NCBI RefSeq assembly: GCF_901709675.1
Contig: NC_051095.1
Location: 9,948,956 to 10,012,955 of the forward strand
Direction of reading: 5' to 3'
DNA from: Syngnathus acus
Lineage: Eukaryota > Chordata > Actinopteri > Syngnathiformes > Syngnathidae
Length of the DNA: 64,000 bases
The position numbers and the translations under genes are program-made. Below the pieces are notes generated by a model. That model was given only the letters and a program-made list of their open reading frames with translations, did not search any database and was not told where the DNA came from. Below are positions 43,623-55,600 of this stretch, in pieces (position 1 is the stretch's first letter; each line of letters begins with the position of its first letter).

Positions 43623-46600
43623 CTGCTCCAAAAAGTGAAACCACAAACGGTTATTTATTTTTAAATAGTAAATGAAAATTAAAAAAAACTAAGACTGTTG
43701 ACAAATTTCCAGCGAACGTCTTCATTGTGAAGCAGACACTAGTTGAACTTAAGATGGTTAAAAAGGTTGCTCGTGTTGCCGGTGGTTTACATTTTGTCGT
43801 CCACTACTCTTTTCTATTCAGTATTCCCCTCCCCCCCTTTTTTTAATAAAACATTGTCTTGGATTTCATTTATTCTATTTGATGCAAGTTCATATGTATA
43901 TATTTGATCCTTTGTGTCGGAATTAGCACTAATCCTCTATTAATTTTATTATTTTCTAATCTCTCCTTGCAGCCCTGATGACATTGGAAGCTGCTGGTAC
44001 ATCCTTTTGTCAGGTTCTGTGTTCATCAAGGAATCCATGTTCCTGCCCAGAAGCAGGTAGATTGTCCACCATTTTGTTTTTCTTTGGGGTTTTTTGTTTT
44101 GTTGGGGGGCTCATTGAGGGTTTATTTTAAAGTGATTGTCTCTTCTGATTAGGCCCGTAGCATTGTTGGAAGAAAAAAAAAAGAGCTGTCTTTGTTGCTC
44201 GAACCGACCAACGTGGGCGATCTTTTTTGTGCATTGCGTAACACACAAAAGAGCATTCGGGCGGCCGGGTCGTGGTGCCGCGAGAGGGTGGGAGTTGCTC
44301 ACCGGTCGTTCAGATGAAGTTGGGGAGGCGTTTGAAAGCCCAAAAAACTGTTAATGCTAACCTTTTAACTTTGAAAATGCTTGTAAGCGTGATGCCGGTA
44401 TTACTAGAATTTATTGCACACTATTCATTTTTACTATTCATACTTTTTCTAGCTGCTCATTCTTACAGGGCTACCTGAAGTCATCACCGTTTTGTCACTT
44501 CCACTAAATTTGGCATCAAGTCAAACGTTCATTATAATGAATGGTTGTGAGATTCAAATGTCTGTCAAAAGCTATAGTTTTTTACAGTGATACCTGAAGG
44601 CAGCAGTTTGCGCTTGATTCAACCAAGTCAAAATCAAGTTTTAATAATAACTAGGGTAAGAAGAAAAGAAAGACTCCACCTATGCCTTTTTCAATTTGAA
44701 CCCAAATTGCACACATAAATGAAATCCTCCACCTCTGACAGCTCTGGAAAAAGTCTGTATGACTCGACAAGGGAACGCGACGACGCCTCAGGGCTGAATT
44801 AGTTTTTTGACAAACTTATAAGAGTCCAGTGAGAAGATATCTTCCTGGAGATTTTAATTGGCTTCTTCATTCGCCTTCTATCGGCGCTTCTCAGCGGAGC
44901 CGTCTGACAATGGTTGAAAGTTAAAAAGTTTGTTTATCCCAGAGGCCGGTGTAACATCAAACGTAACCCAGATAAGCCGAGCCTGACGAGTGGGTGACAC
45001 ACATTCGCATCTAACATCAGTAGTTGATCTCTTTAAGATTGTGCGGCATCAATATTTTGTTCTTTTTAAGAATGTTTACAATCGGTAATTTGTCTTTTTT
45101 TTCTTTTTTTTGGAGAGTGTACAACATCAGTCGTTTGTCTTTTTTAGAGCCACACCCATTGCATTTATTTATATACTTACTACATCGTAGCAGTACTTTG
45201 TCTTTTTTTGTCAAAGCTAGCTGGTAGCTGCACTTTTTTACGCTTTGTTTTACATCATTAACAGAGTTACAGCCTACCTCGGTAGTTACTGCTTGCATAA
45301 ATGTATGTAAAGTTTCCCAAACATATTAACTAAGTTTTGACAATGGAAGCTCTACCAGCTTCTTTCTCAATTTTTTTTTCCAAAGTCTAATAGAGGAAGC
45401 AGTGATGAAAAGCATTCCACTCATTCTGAGTCTGGTTTCACTTCCGACATTTATTAAATTGATCTCCACTATCAGCTGACTGGCGCTGGTCTGGTCTTTA
45501 ATTCATAGAAAATACATCCCTTCCTGTCAAGGCGAGTAAAAGCGAATCAACGGCCTGATGGGAACTAAGAATGTTACGCCATGACCTGCTGCGGTAAAGG
45601 TTAGCAGAGTTCACACTGGTTCTTGTCAGTCGCGATGCAACAACCCAGGAAAACGCTATTTTTAAAAAATAACTTTATTCTGTCTTTGCCCGATCTTAAT
45701 CATTTACATCTCAGCAAATTCACTTTCTAAGTGTAGACAGACAAATTGTTGGTATATGGGAGTGTGCATCCTTTGCCAGGATTCTTTTTAGTAAGTTAGT
45801 GACAAGTGAGAGTCAATATTTTGCTATGATTTATTAATGTGATTACAATTATGTTGGTGTGACATAGACTGTTTAGTTTTGACACAAAAGTCCAGCTGTA
45901 CTCGGCATACTTACACATTTTTAGCTACTTAGTGAAGTGCTTTACTGATGTTGGTTGTTTTGGGGTGCGCCAATGTTGGGAAGTTTAACTTTAAAAGGGA
46001 GGGTTGCTTCAAAAGCTTGGGAAAGGCTCTTACTTCACAAGGCATCATTCCGGTTGATTGACTGTTTTTACAACACGGTATTCATGAGTAACTTCTGCCG
46101 AATAGCGGGAGGATTCCTACTCCCCTCTCTCCCTCCCTCTCTCCCTCACCCCCCCTTGACAAATGACACACTCCACCCTCTTGACTCCATTGTAGCAGGA
46201 AGTGAGTTGTATGCTGGAATGCCGGCTGCGTAGCGCATTACGAAGGGCAAAGGGGGCTGGCGTAAAAGGGGCCGAGCCATTGGACGAGGGGGGGCGGGGG
46301 TTTGATCTACCAGCTACGCACTCTCATTCTCACAGTAGTGGTGAAGGGGTGCGCACAGTGGGATATACGCCGCAATCTGCCGACCTGGAACATGTCCGCG
46401 GGACTTAACTAAGGGACTAACCTTGCGGGATATTTCCGGAGGAGGAGGAAGGAGGATCGTCTAATCTTATCAGGTGGCGGCTTCACTCCGACAGCAGAGT
46501 GGTGGCGGGTGGGTAAGCGTCAATTAACTCCCAGTGCCTTAGAAAAAAAGTGGCTTGTTTTGGTTGTGATGTTAAAATGTGAGCCAGGAGCGGGTAAAGT

Positions 46601-49600
46601 CTTCAAGGGTGTGGAATGCGCAGCGGGAGCTATTTTGGATCTGGATTGGAGCACGCTTTTGAAGCCAACGTCAAAAGACAAGGTTCCTTGCTGCGGGAGA
46701 TTCAAAGTGCAGCAAGAGTTGACTGTTACCACACAGAAAACTTTCCAAACTCTTTTTTTATGGATTTTACAATATTATAATGAACAGGGGTGTTCTCAGC
46801 TTGTGCCTGTCTTGGGTTTAAGATCACAAATATGCAATAATTAATCTTTTTTTAGGATATCACAAAATCAAAGTCCATATTAGGGAAAGTGCACTATCCG
46901 TATTTTGTCTTCTTTAATGAATGAAAGATTCTCAAATAAAATGTAAACAATTATAAAAAAAATCTTACCAGTTAAATTTCAGAAAAACTTAACATTAATC
47001 GCTTTTCTTTTTGTCATTTTGTCCGCGGGGAAAGTACAACAATGCTGGTTTTTTTACTAAAAAAATGCAACATTATTAGTTTTCCTTCTTTTCAGGAATG
47101 CACAACAAACAATAGTTTTTAGGAAAGCCAAATGTATTTGTTTTCTGTTTGAGAAAATGCAACATAGTTCTGTTTTAAAAAAGTTTCAAATCAATCACCT
47201 TTTGTCTTCATTTTAGGCAAGTGCCTCAATACTTTGTCTCCATTTTGGGAAAGTGCATCATCAGTACTTTGTCATCTGCTTAGGATAGTGCAACAGCAGG
47301 TAGTTTGTCATTTTGGGAATGTGCTACGCCTTTAATAGTTTGTCTTTATTTTAGGAAAGTGCTTTTTGTCTTTGTTTTACGATTCTAAAATAAATTGTGT
47401 CCCAAATAATGTGCATACAGTAAAACAAACATTAATATCACAGCTTAAATATGTTGTTTTTCTTAGTTAAGGTCACACCCAATTTATTTTCTTCAATGCT
47501 GAAATGAATTTGGATGTTTGCCCAAAATAGGGAGCAAAAAGCAAAAGCATCTTAGATAAGCTTGGTCATTGGCCTGTTTTGAGGAGCTAAAAGTAGTCAT
47601 GCATCCGAGGTGCAATCTTGCCAGTGGGATCTGAGTCTATTCCGGAAGTTACAAACCGTGAACTATCTGCTTCCACGTGGCTAGAGGAATTGTGTTTACA
47701 AAGCTGAAAGGTGGTTGGGTGGTCAGCTGCTACCCTGAGCGAGGTGGGGGTGGGGGGGGGGCAGTGTTACAGTGGTATCAAATCTGGGTTTTTAATTCTC
47801 CTTCTCTTCATCTTTCGTAACCAACAGGATTAATCTTTGTCCTTCTTAAAGGCCCAAGTGAGTTAAAAAAGCTGGTGTACCCGCTCACCGCACCACTAAA
47901 CAGCTTTGCGTAAAAGCCTAGACCCCCAATTCTCCCCGCTTCCCCCCCCTTTCGTCCGCCCTCTTCCAGCCGGGATTAGGCGGCGCACCGGTCGAGTCGC
48001 CGACAGCAGAATGGATTTGAGGCTTTGGCGGTGAGCCGCCGGGCTCACAGACTGAAAAGGCGGCTGATGTATGCGCTGTGACATTCCAAACAACCCGGGC
48101 CCGTTGTATAACAGGGGGTCGCCAAGGGGGTGCCGGTCACCTGATCGAGCAATGAACTCGTCTACAAATATGACGTGTGGACATGAACGACACAGTCTGA
48201 TGACAGTGAGGAAATGCATGAGGGATCTGTTTTCCTGCATGCTCATGCCCGAGAGCAGTGAGTCCCAACCAGGGTGCTGTCGGACACCGGTGTGGGCAAT
48301 TGTCAGAGTTCACCTAATTTGTCCATAATATGTCAGTTCATCTTCTTTGGCGGTTGCTAGGCAATTAGGGCTCAGGGTTCCAGTTAGGTATTTGAGATTA
48401 GGTCTGGCCTTTGGATTTAAAGTTGCGGGTGAGGTTGCGGTTAGGTTTATGGCTGGAGCTGTTTCTATTGGTCGTATAGTGTAGCAGTTTTCATTCATAT
48501 TTATATATTTAAATGTAAATATACTTGAAATGTGAGATACGTGAGAGATATACAAAACAGGGGACCAACTTTCTTCATTTCCCAAATGTTCCATAACTTC
48601 TCATTTTTGGTATTCCTGATATTCATGACTTCTGCTATGGAATTGCTATCTTAAGAGTTTGCAATCTTGATTTGAATGTCGATGCAGAGTTGCATGCTAA
48701 GATGGCCAAGGTCATTGATGCAGCATCATTTATAAGGCAGTAATTTTCACTCTCTGAAGGGGGGTAAAAAAAACTTCATTCTCAATGTGATGATATTATT
48801 TTTGCTACGTCCATCTGTGCCGTCACAGGCTGTGTTCTCATTGCGCAAAACACACAGCATTGCTGGGCTTAACAGAGTTTTACATCTGAATGTTGGCTGG
48901 CGATGCGTGACAAAAACAGTTTAATCTTTTTGCGGAGTTGCACGCTCTTCTCAAAGAGTTATGATCCGCACCGGCATCTGGCTCCTCATCACTGTCATCC
49001 TCTTATCTGTTGGCGCATCGTCGCAAAACATACTGGTACATCGGAAATAAATGCACCTGGTATCATAAACCTGAATTATTACATCTCTTCAGCCCACCGC
49101 AGGAACTAGAAAATGTGATTTCTTATGAAAATGCTGAACTGCTAAAAAGATAAGATATTAATAATTTGTAGGCCAACTCATAGCAATATAGCAACCTGAG
49201 TGCAAAAATCGATGAGGCAGATTGTTGAGATTTTAAATCTTGGCTTGTGTACTACTTCAAATGACAACTGATAGCATTCTAACAGCATGAGATCACAACC
49301 TGGGTTGATTCATAAAGGCATTCCATCTAGCCTTGTATTCAGGCACTATTTTCAATTGGAATACCTAAAATGCTAACAAACGACATTTTTGCCCTCTCAA
49401 ATAGGCAACCCGAGTCCAAAAAGGCAACATTTTAAATTTAGCAATCTCTTAGCTACTGATACGTCCTAACGTGCAAGCATTTGCTGTGTCATGGTGATAA
49501 GCTGATAGCATTTTCACCCCAAATGATGTGCCTTTGCTACAATAAGTTGGGAAATATTGTAACTGGATTTAAGTTATGGAGCCACTCGGATTCATCAGTA

Positions 49601-52600
49601 ATTGTGTCGCCGACGTTTATCCAACGAGGCGATCAGCTAATCGACGACGCGCCGCTCCCATTCTCAATGAAGACCCGTCTTAAAAGCATCAAACAAGGAA
49701 GTCCTTGTGTCCCAACAAAGGCAGCCTTCTTCGTCAAAACCGCCCCAGAATTTCCAAGGCCCCTGCTGCTGCTCTTCTTTGGGATATTTGGGGTCTTTTA
49801 ATACGTTCTTGCTCGCCGCCTCACGAGCTATGAGTACAAATTGTGACGTTGCTCTAGTAGAGTTTTCCAGAGGAGAGTGGCGGTGCCATTCCCATTTCGG
49901 GGGGTTATCCCCACCTCAATGCTGCTCTTTGAATGTCTTGATGCAGAAATTCCGGAACAAATCTGTAAAAAGAGAGATTGGAAAGTTGGCCTCAAACAGA
50001 CACTATTTCCAAATGTGCATGTAACTATTGCGCACAAATCGTCTCGGGTCTTAACCTTCAATTATCAAGCAAGTTCCAAATTACTGGGATGAAAATTGCA
50101 CAAGAGGAGCCCCCACTAAATTTCAAGCAAGTCATTACTTTACAAGTCTTAAGTCATCAACGCTTGCTTAATTACGTTTAATATTTGTTCACATGCATAG
50201 GTATGTGCATATGCTAACTGTGAGGAAATATATTGTAGATTTACAGGATTGCAATTACAGCTCTAAAATGTATTATTTTGTCATTTGTGTGGAAATAACC
50301 ATCGAATGCCCTCCATAGGTACACCGTTACACTTTCTTAAATAAAAAATGTAGTACTTGAGTTGGTACTTTCCGGCTGTTGTGTGCATTGACGCACCTTC
50401 AGAGTGGAAACAAACTGATGTTATTCCTGCTAGCTAGTTATTAGCCTTGGTAGTGTGTCGACTTTTCCACCACTTATGTTCAATAATACATTTTGACGTG
50501 CAGATTTAAAAATGTGTAAAGGTAAGTACCAATTTAAAGTTGAGTCTTTTAGACGCGTTCGCCAAGCAAGTGTCAAATGCTATACTTGGTCATAGAAGAG
50601 TTATTAATCATTTCGTTTTGTTTTTTTTTGTGGGCAGTTTCGGCAAGCGATCGGCAGGCAGTCTGAGGCGTGGATGTGAGTGCATCGTCCTGGAACCATC
50701 AGAGATGATTGTGGTGAGTCTTCCTGACTGAAATGTTTGTGGTCAAAGCAAATTTAACGGTATACGTGCTGGAATGCGTCCGCTGTTTGTGGTTGGCGAA
50801 GTCCTTTACTGACATACTTGTTACGTATTTGAAACCATACGACTTTAAAATAAATGCTGTATTTAAACCGTACAACTCTGTTTGAGAAAAATACATGTTA
50901 GGCCCACTCAAGACCGCACTGTGCTTGATGTTAACAAAATAGGTCCACTAGATTAGTTTGCATGAGCAATGTTCTTCTTACTTGTTGTCGTCATGTTTAT
51001 GTAATGGTAGCCTCTCGAGCCGCTTCTCTCGAAGCATTGGCGTGCAGTGCTACCAAATAACAGCTGGCCGGCAGCGCGTCAGATTGCAACGGATCCCACT
51101 AATCTCCCTTTCGCAAGCCGTAATTGCTGTGCGTTGACTGAGCTATCATACAGCGCACCCCCAACACCAAGCCCCTCCCCCTCCCCCTAGTAAGACTAAC
51201 ACTCGCTGCTGCTGTTTGCTGGAATAGGTGCAATCCAGCCCTCTTATTGCTGTTGTAGGATGCCTATGCCATGCTATTGCAATAGATCCAGATGATCCCT
51301 AACTTTGGAATGGACGTGCAAAAGCAAGGGGGAAAAAATAGACACTCTCGTTTTGCATGCAGCGAGATTTGCAACCGGAGACGGTTGTCATGGTAGCGGA
51401 AGAGGGCGATTTCAGTGGTGTAATCCCTGTCGCTGTCGGAATGTGAAGCGGAGAGGAATCAAAAGAAAAAAGCAAAATGAAGACAGAAGTCATGAAGAGA
51501 GGATGACTGGCTCACTTATATACTCAGAATTTTCTCTCTTTACCATGAAGTGGAAACCTGGATTTTAGCATTTACAATTTTCCACTTTCAACCATGATCA
51601 CTAAAGTCATTTAATATCACGCCTCCAATCACGACCTGCCTTTTTTATTTACTTATGTGATACAATATTTCATAAAACTGAATTGATTTTCTGACTGTTC
51701 ATCTTTGTTTCAGTGACTACAGTTCTATCATGTTCTAATTGTTTTTGACGTTTACTAAAATGTACGCTAGTCAAGTTTTGCCTCTGGTTCATACAGCACG
51801 TCAGTTCTCAAAAGTTCGTCATCAAAAAGTGAAAAACCAAATCAATCAATGGTAAATAGAAGATGACCTGAAATTTGTTTCATAACAAGTTTGCTCCGGT
51901 TGCACAAAATCGTTGTGCGTCAGGGCTGAGACCTATCCTTTTTTTTTTTTTTTTTTTTTTTAAACAGCTTGATTAAAAAATAAGTTCTCCTATCACAGAC
52001 AAGTTCAGGCATGGCACGGCAATTTCCCGACCCCCTGCCCCGGCATCCCCCGTAATAGTCTTCTCTGCATGTTTCCCAGGTGGACTATATGGATGAGAAT
52101 GAGGAGTACTTTCAGAGACAAGCCTCCCACCGCCAGTCTCGCCGCCGCTTTCGGAAGATCAACCAGAAAGGCGAACGGCAGACCATCATTGACACAGTGG
52201 ATCCGTACCCCGCCGGGAAGCCGCCCATGGCCCGGGGCTACCACACGGTGAGTTTAGGGAGGGGAGGGAGGGAGGTGTGCTGCTGGTTTGTAGCCACTTT
52301 TAACCCTTGCTGTGCTGGATATCACCGCTGCTGTTGCTGTGTTGTTGTTTGTACTGTTTTGTAGGATTTTGGAAGTAGCTCAGCTCACCCTGGTAGTTTT
52401 TTGTTGTTGTTGTAGTTGTCTCTTCCTTGCCAGATGCTCAGTGTTGTTCATTGACGTGTCTTTTAACAACTTGTGTTGATAGCTTTCGCTGTAGTTTTTC
52501 TGCTAAGGTGTGTTTGTGTTCAAATGCTTATTTTTGCTTGATCCTCCCTCTCGCATATTTATATACATAGTAAAAACTAACATGTAAGAAATGCCAGTAC

Positions 52601-55600
52601 GGGTTCCAAAGTTCACTGAAAGTTGAATGTGATATCTCGTCTGTTTTTAGTATTTACCGTAATTTTCGGACTATAAGTCGCGGTTTTTTTCATAGTTTGG
52701 GTGGGGGGGGCGACTTATACTCAGGAGCGACTTATATGTGTTTTTTTTTTCAAAAAATTTCAAAAAAAAAATTTCAAAAAAAAAAAAATGAAACCGCGAT
52801 AAACGAACCGCAATGTAGCAAGGGATTACTGTAATTTGAATTTCAAGTGACGACAGCAGCGCGAAACCATCTGCGTCACTCCAATTCATTAAATCCATCA
52901 ATCGTCCTTTGTCAACAATGCGTGCGCGCCGCTGACGGCTTTTGCACTTAAAAATATTCCACAGGCCCATATAACGATATATAAATTATATATCAAATAA
53001 CTATTATATAAGCAATAATGTTATCAAACCATCTGTGCACTCTAAATCATTAAATCCATCGATCAAATTCCTCGTCCTTTGTCAACATCGCCGCGCGTGC
53101 GCCCTGACGCCAGCCTCGTCGTTATTCCACAGATTTACTATATAACTATATTGTAGCGTTAACAAAGTTCAAGGAAAGACGTGGGTTTGGTAAACGGCTC
53201 TTTATTTAACAAAACAAACTTACAGGCGTGTGGCGGCGTGGACGTCCAGCCACGAAAGGGGACGAGAGCTCCATACGATAGGACCGGGCGTGCGTAGAAG
53301 CCATGACCGAGATCCATGCACCGTCCTCGGACAGCCACCCGGCTGAGCGCCGGCCCTCGACTTCCATCCACGGAGCTGAAAGGCAGCTCGGTAGAGTAGG
53401 ACCGGGCGTGCGTAAAAGCATTGTCCGAGCACCATCCACCGTCCCTGGACAGCCACCCGGCCGAGCGCCAGCGCCCGACTTCAATCCACGAAAGTGAAAG
53501 AAAGCTGGACGAGTGACGCGCGACGTCGCGCTGCTGACGTCAGCAGCGCGACGCGACGTCGCGGTCGCGCGTCAGCAGCGCGACGGTTGTTTACATAAAG
53601 GACAAAGATCGACTCGTCCAGCTTTCTTTCACTTTCGTGGATTGAAGTCGGGCGCCGGCGCCGGCGCTCGGCCGGGTGGCTGTCCAGGGACGGTGGATGG
53701 TGCTCGGACAATGCTTTTACGCACGCCCGGTCCTACTCTCTTTTGTTAAATAAAGAGCCGTTTACCAAACCCACGTCTTTCCTTGAACTTTGTTAACGCT
53801 ACAATATATATTATCTATATATAGTAGATCTGTGGAATAACGACGAGGCTGACGTCAGGGCGCACGCGCGGCGATGTTGACAAAGGACGAGGAATTTGAT
53901 CGATGGATTTAATGATTTAGAGTGCACAGATGGTTTGATAACATTATTGCTTATATAATAGTTATTTGATATATAATTTATATATCGTTATATGGGCCTG
54001 TGGAATATTTTTAAGTGCAAGAGCCGTCAGCGGCGCGCACGCATTGTTGACAAAGGACGATTGATGGATTTAATGAATTGGAGTGACGCAGATGGTTTTA
54101 TTAACGTGTTATTTATGTAATAGTTTTTTGAATAACTCTGAATTTTACGTCAGGGCCGTTCTCAGCTCTTAGTTTGTGTTTATGTCACGTTAGCATAGCT
54201 ATCGTTTAGCCTGTTGTTGCTCGTTCATGACTGTTCTTGGTGTTGGATTTTGTCGAATAAATTGCCCCCCAAAATGCGACTTATACTCCGGAGCGACTTA
54301 TATATGTTTTTTTTCACTTTTTTGGGCATTTTATGGCTGGTGCGACTTATACTCCGGTGCGACTTATAGTCCGAAAATTACGGTACATACTTCGAAGAAT
54401 TCAAGGGAATGTTGGTTGCGAAAGAACAGCTGCTTGCCGGTGCAATATGTTACACATGAACCAATTAGGTGATTCACGAGTATTGGTGACGAGTTGACTT
54501 AACAAAAAGTAGTTTGTGGCAGCCCTGGTTGTCTTAAGGGTAAGTCTAAACATCTCTTTCCTCACCTTATCCATCCATGCATTGCATCTAAATTGCCTGT
54601 TTCTTTTCGGCTTAAATCATAGTGTTTGTTTTTTTATTCACTATTCCTACCTGTTTGTTTGCATTATCAATCCTTTACAAGCCCACGCTTGAAACATCTA
54701 TGCCACATCACTTCCGGAAATGTTGCTATTTCATCTGTAAACTCGGTTCATTTAAATTTGGGGCACGTATAGTTTTTTTTGCATTGTACTGTAGTGTACA
54801 GTACTGCATGGTGAACATCTTTTGAGTCTTTTCTTCCTGGGAGTAAGAAGTGAAACGTTCTCACAGTGTTCAGTCTGTGCATAGTGCCTTTCCTGTTCTG
54901 CACAATTTCACTGCATTCCGTACATTCCCGGCGTGTACCCGATCCCTCCTGGAACGCTGTGAACACCCCCCCCCCCCCCCCACTCTCCCCAAAAAGGGGA
55001 AGAATGCGGCAAAGGGCTGAGAGGCCGCGCCCTGTTTCCTAAATTTAGAGCAGCGTTTTTGGTCATGAAAAAGGCCTGCACTCAACTTTCTCATGGTCAC
55101 TTGTCTTCGTCGCACGCTGCACTCGAGGGATGAGAGGAATGGGAAGGAGGCAGGGCACCATGGCAACCAAATGGTGACAAGGAGAAACTGAATGTACACG
55201 AATGTGATGTTGCCGTTGCTGTTTGGGAACGTGATCTTGAAAGTCTTAGGCAGCTGCAATTAGACAACACGCTTAACACCCACAAAAATGAAATTTGTCT
55301 CGTTAACTCATCCTTAAAACTTAAGACAATGTGGTCACTCCCAAAAAATGCAACAGCAAATTAGAAGTCTCTTGTAATAAATTGCCACTTTAATGTAAAG
55401 ACATTCTGGTTAATTTTTTTTTTTTATACATTTACCTTTGTTTTAATGTATTTTTTTTCATTTCATATATAAATTGTGCTATCTGTAAGGGTAATTATTA
55501 CATCGTTTATCCTCGTTCATTTTTGTCCTTGTGTAGTTTTTAGATCTTGTATTTGTTCAATTGGTCAATTGTAGTTTTTTGCATTTTTTATTTTTCTCAT

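Larger units (their letters stand above)
40133..43972. other. rapgef2 intron 3
   Basis: About 3.8 kb. It contains a copy of a diverged dispersed repeat (41328-41450), a T-rich low-complexity zone (about 42300-42740) and a (CAAT)n run at 43592-43622. No exon recognised. Confidence 0.7.
44057..50637. other. rapgef2 intron 4
   Basis: About 6.6 kb. It holds two decayed tandem zones (45040-45245 and 46860-47390), two CpG-rich islands ending in donor-like sites (46190-46515 and 47880-48030), a degenerate GGTTAG-type stretch (48370-48460), and a partial duplication in which the words CAACCTGAGTGCAAAAA and CAACCCGAGTCCAAAAA recur about 215 bp apart (49190-49425). No conserved exon recognised. Confidence 0.65.

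Noticed and set aside
53159-53749. Several Arg/Pro-rich open frames inside the foldback element
   Set aside because: They arise in all frames and on both strands from the CpG-rich inverted repeat and have no domain.
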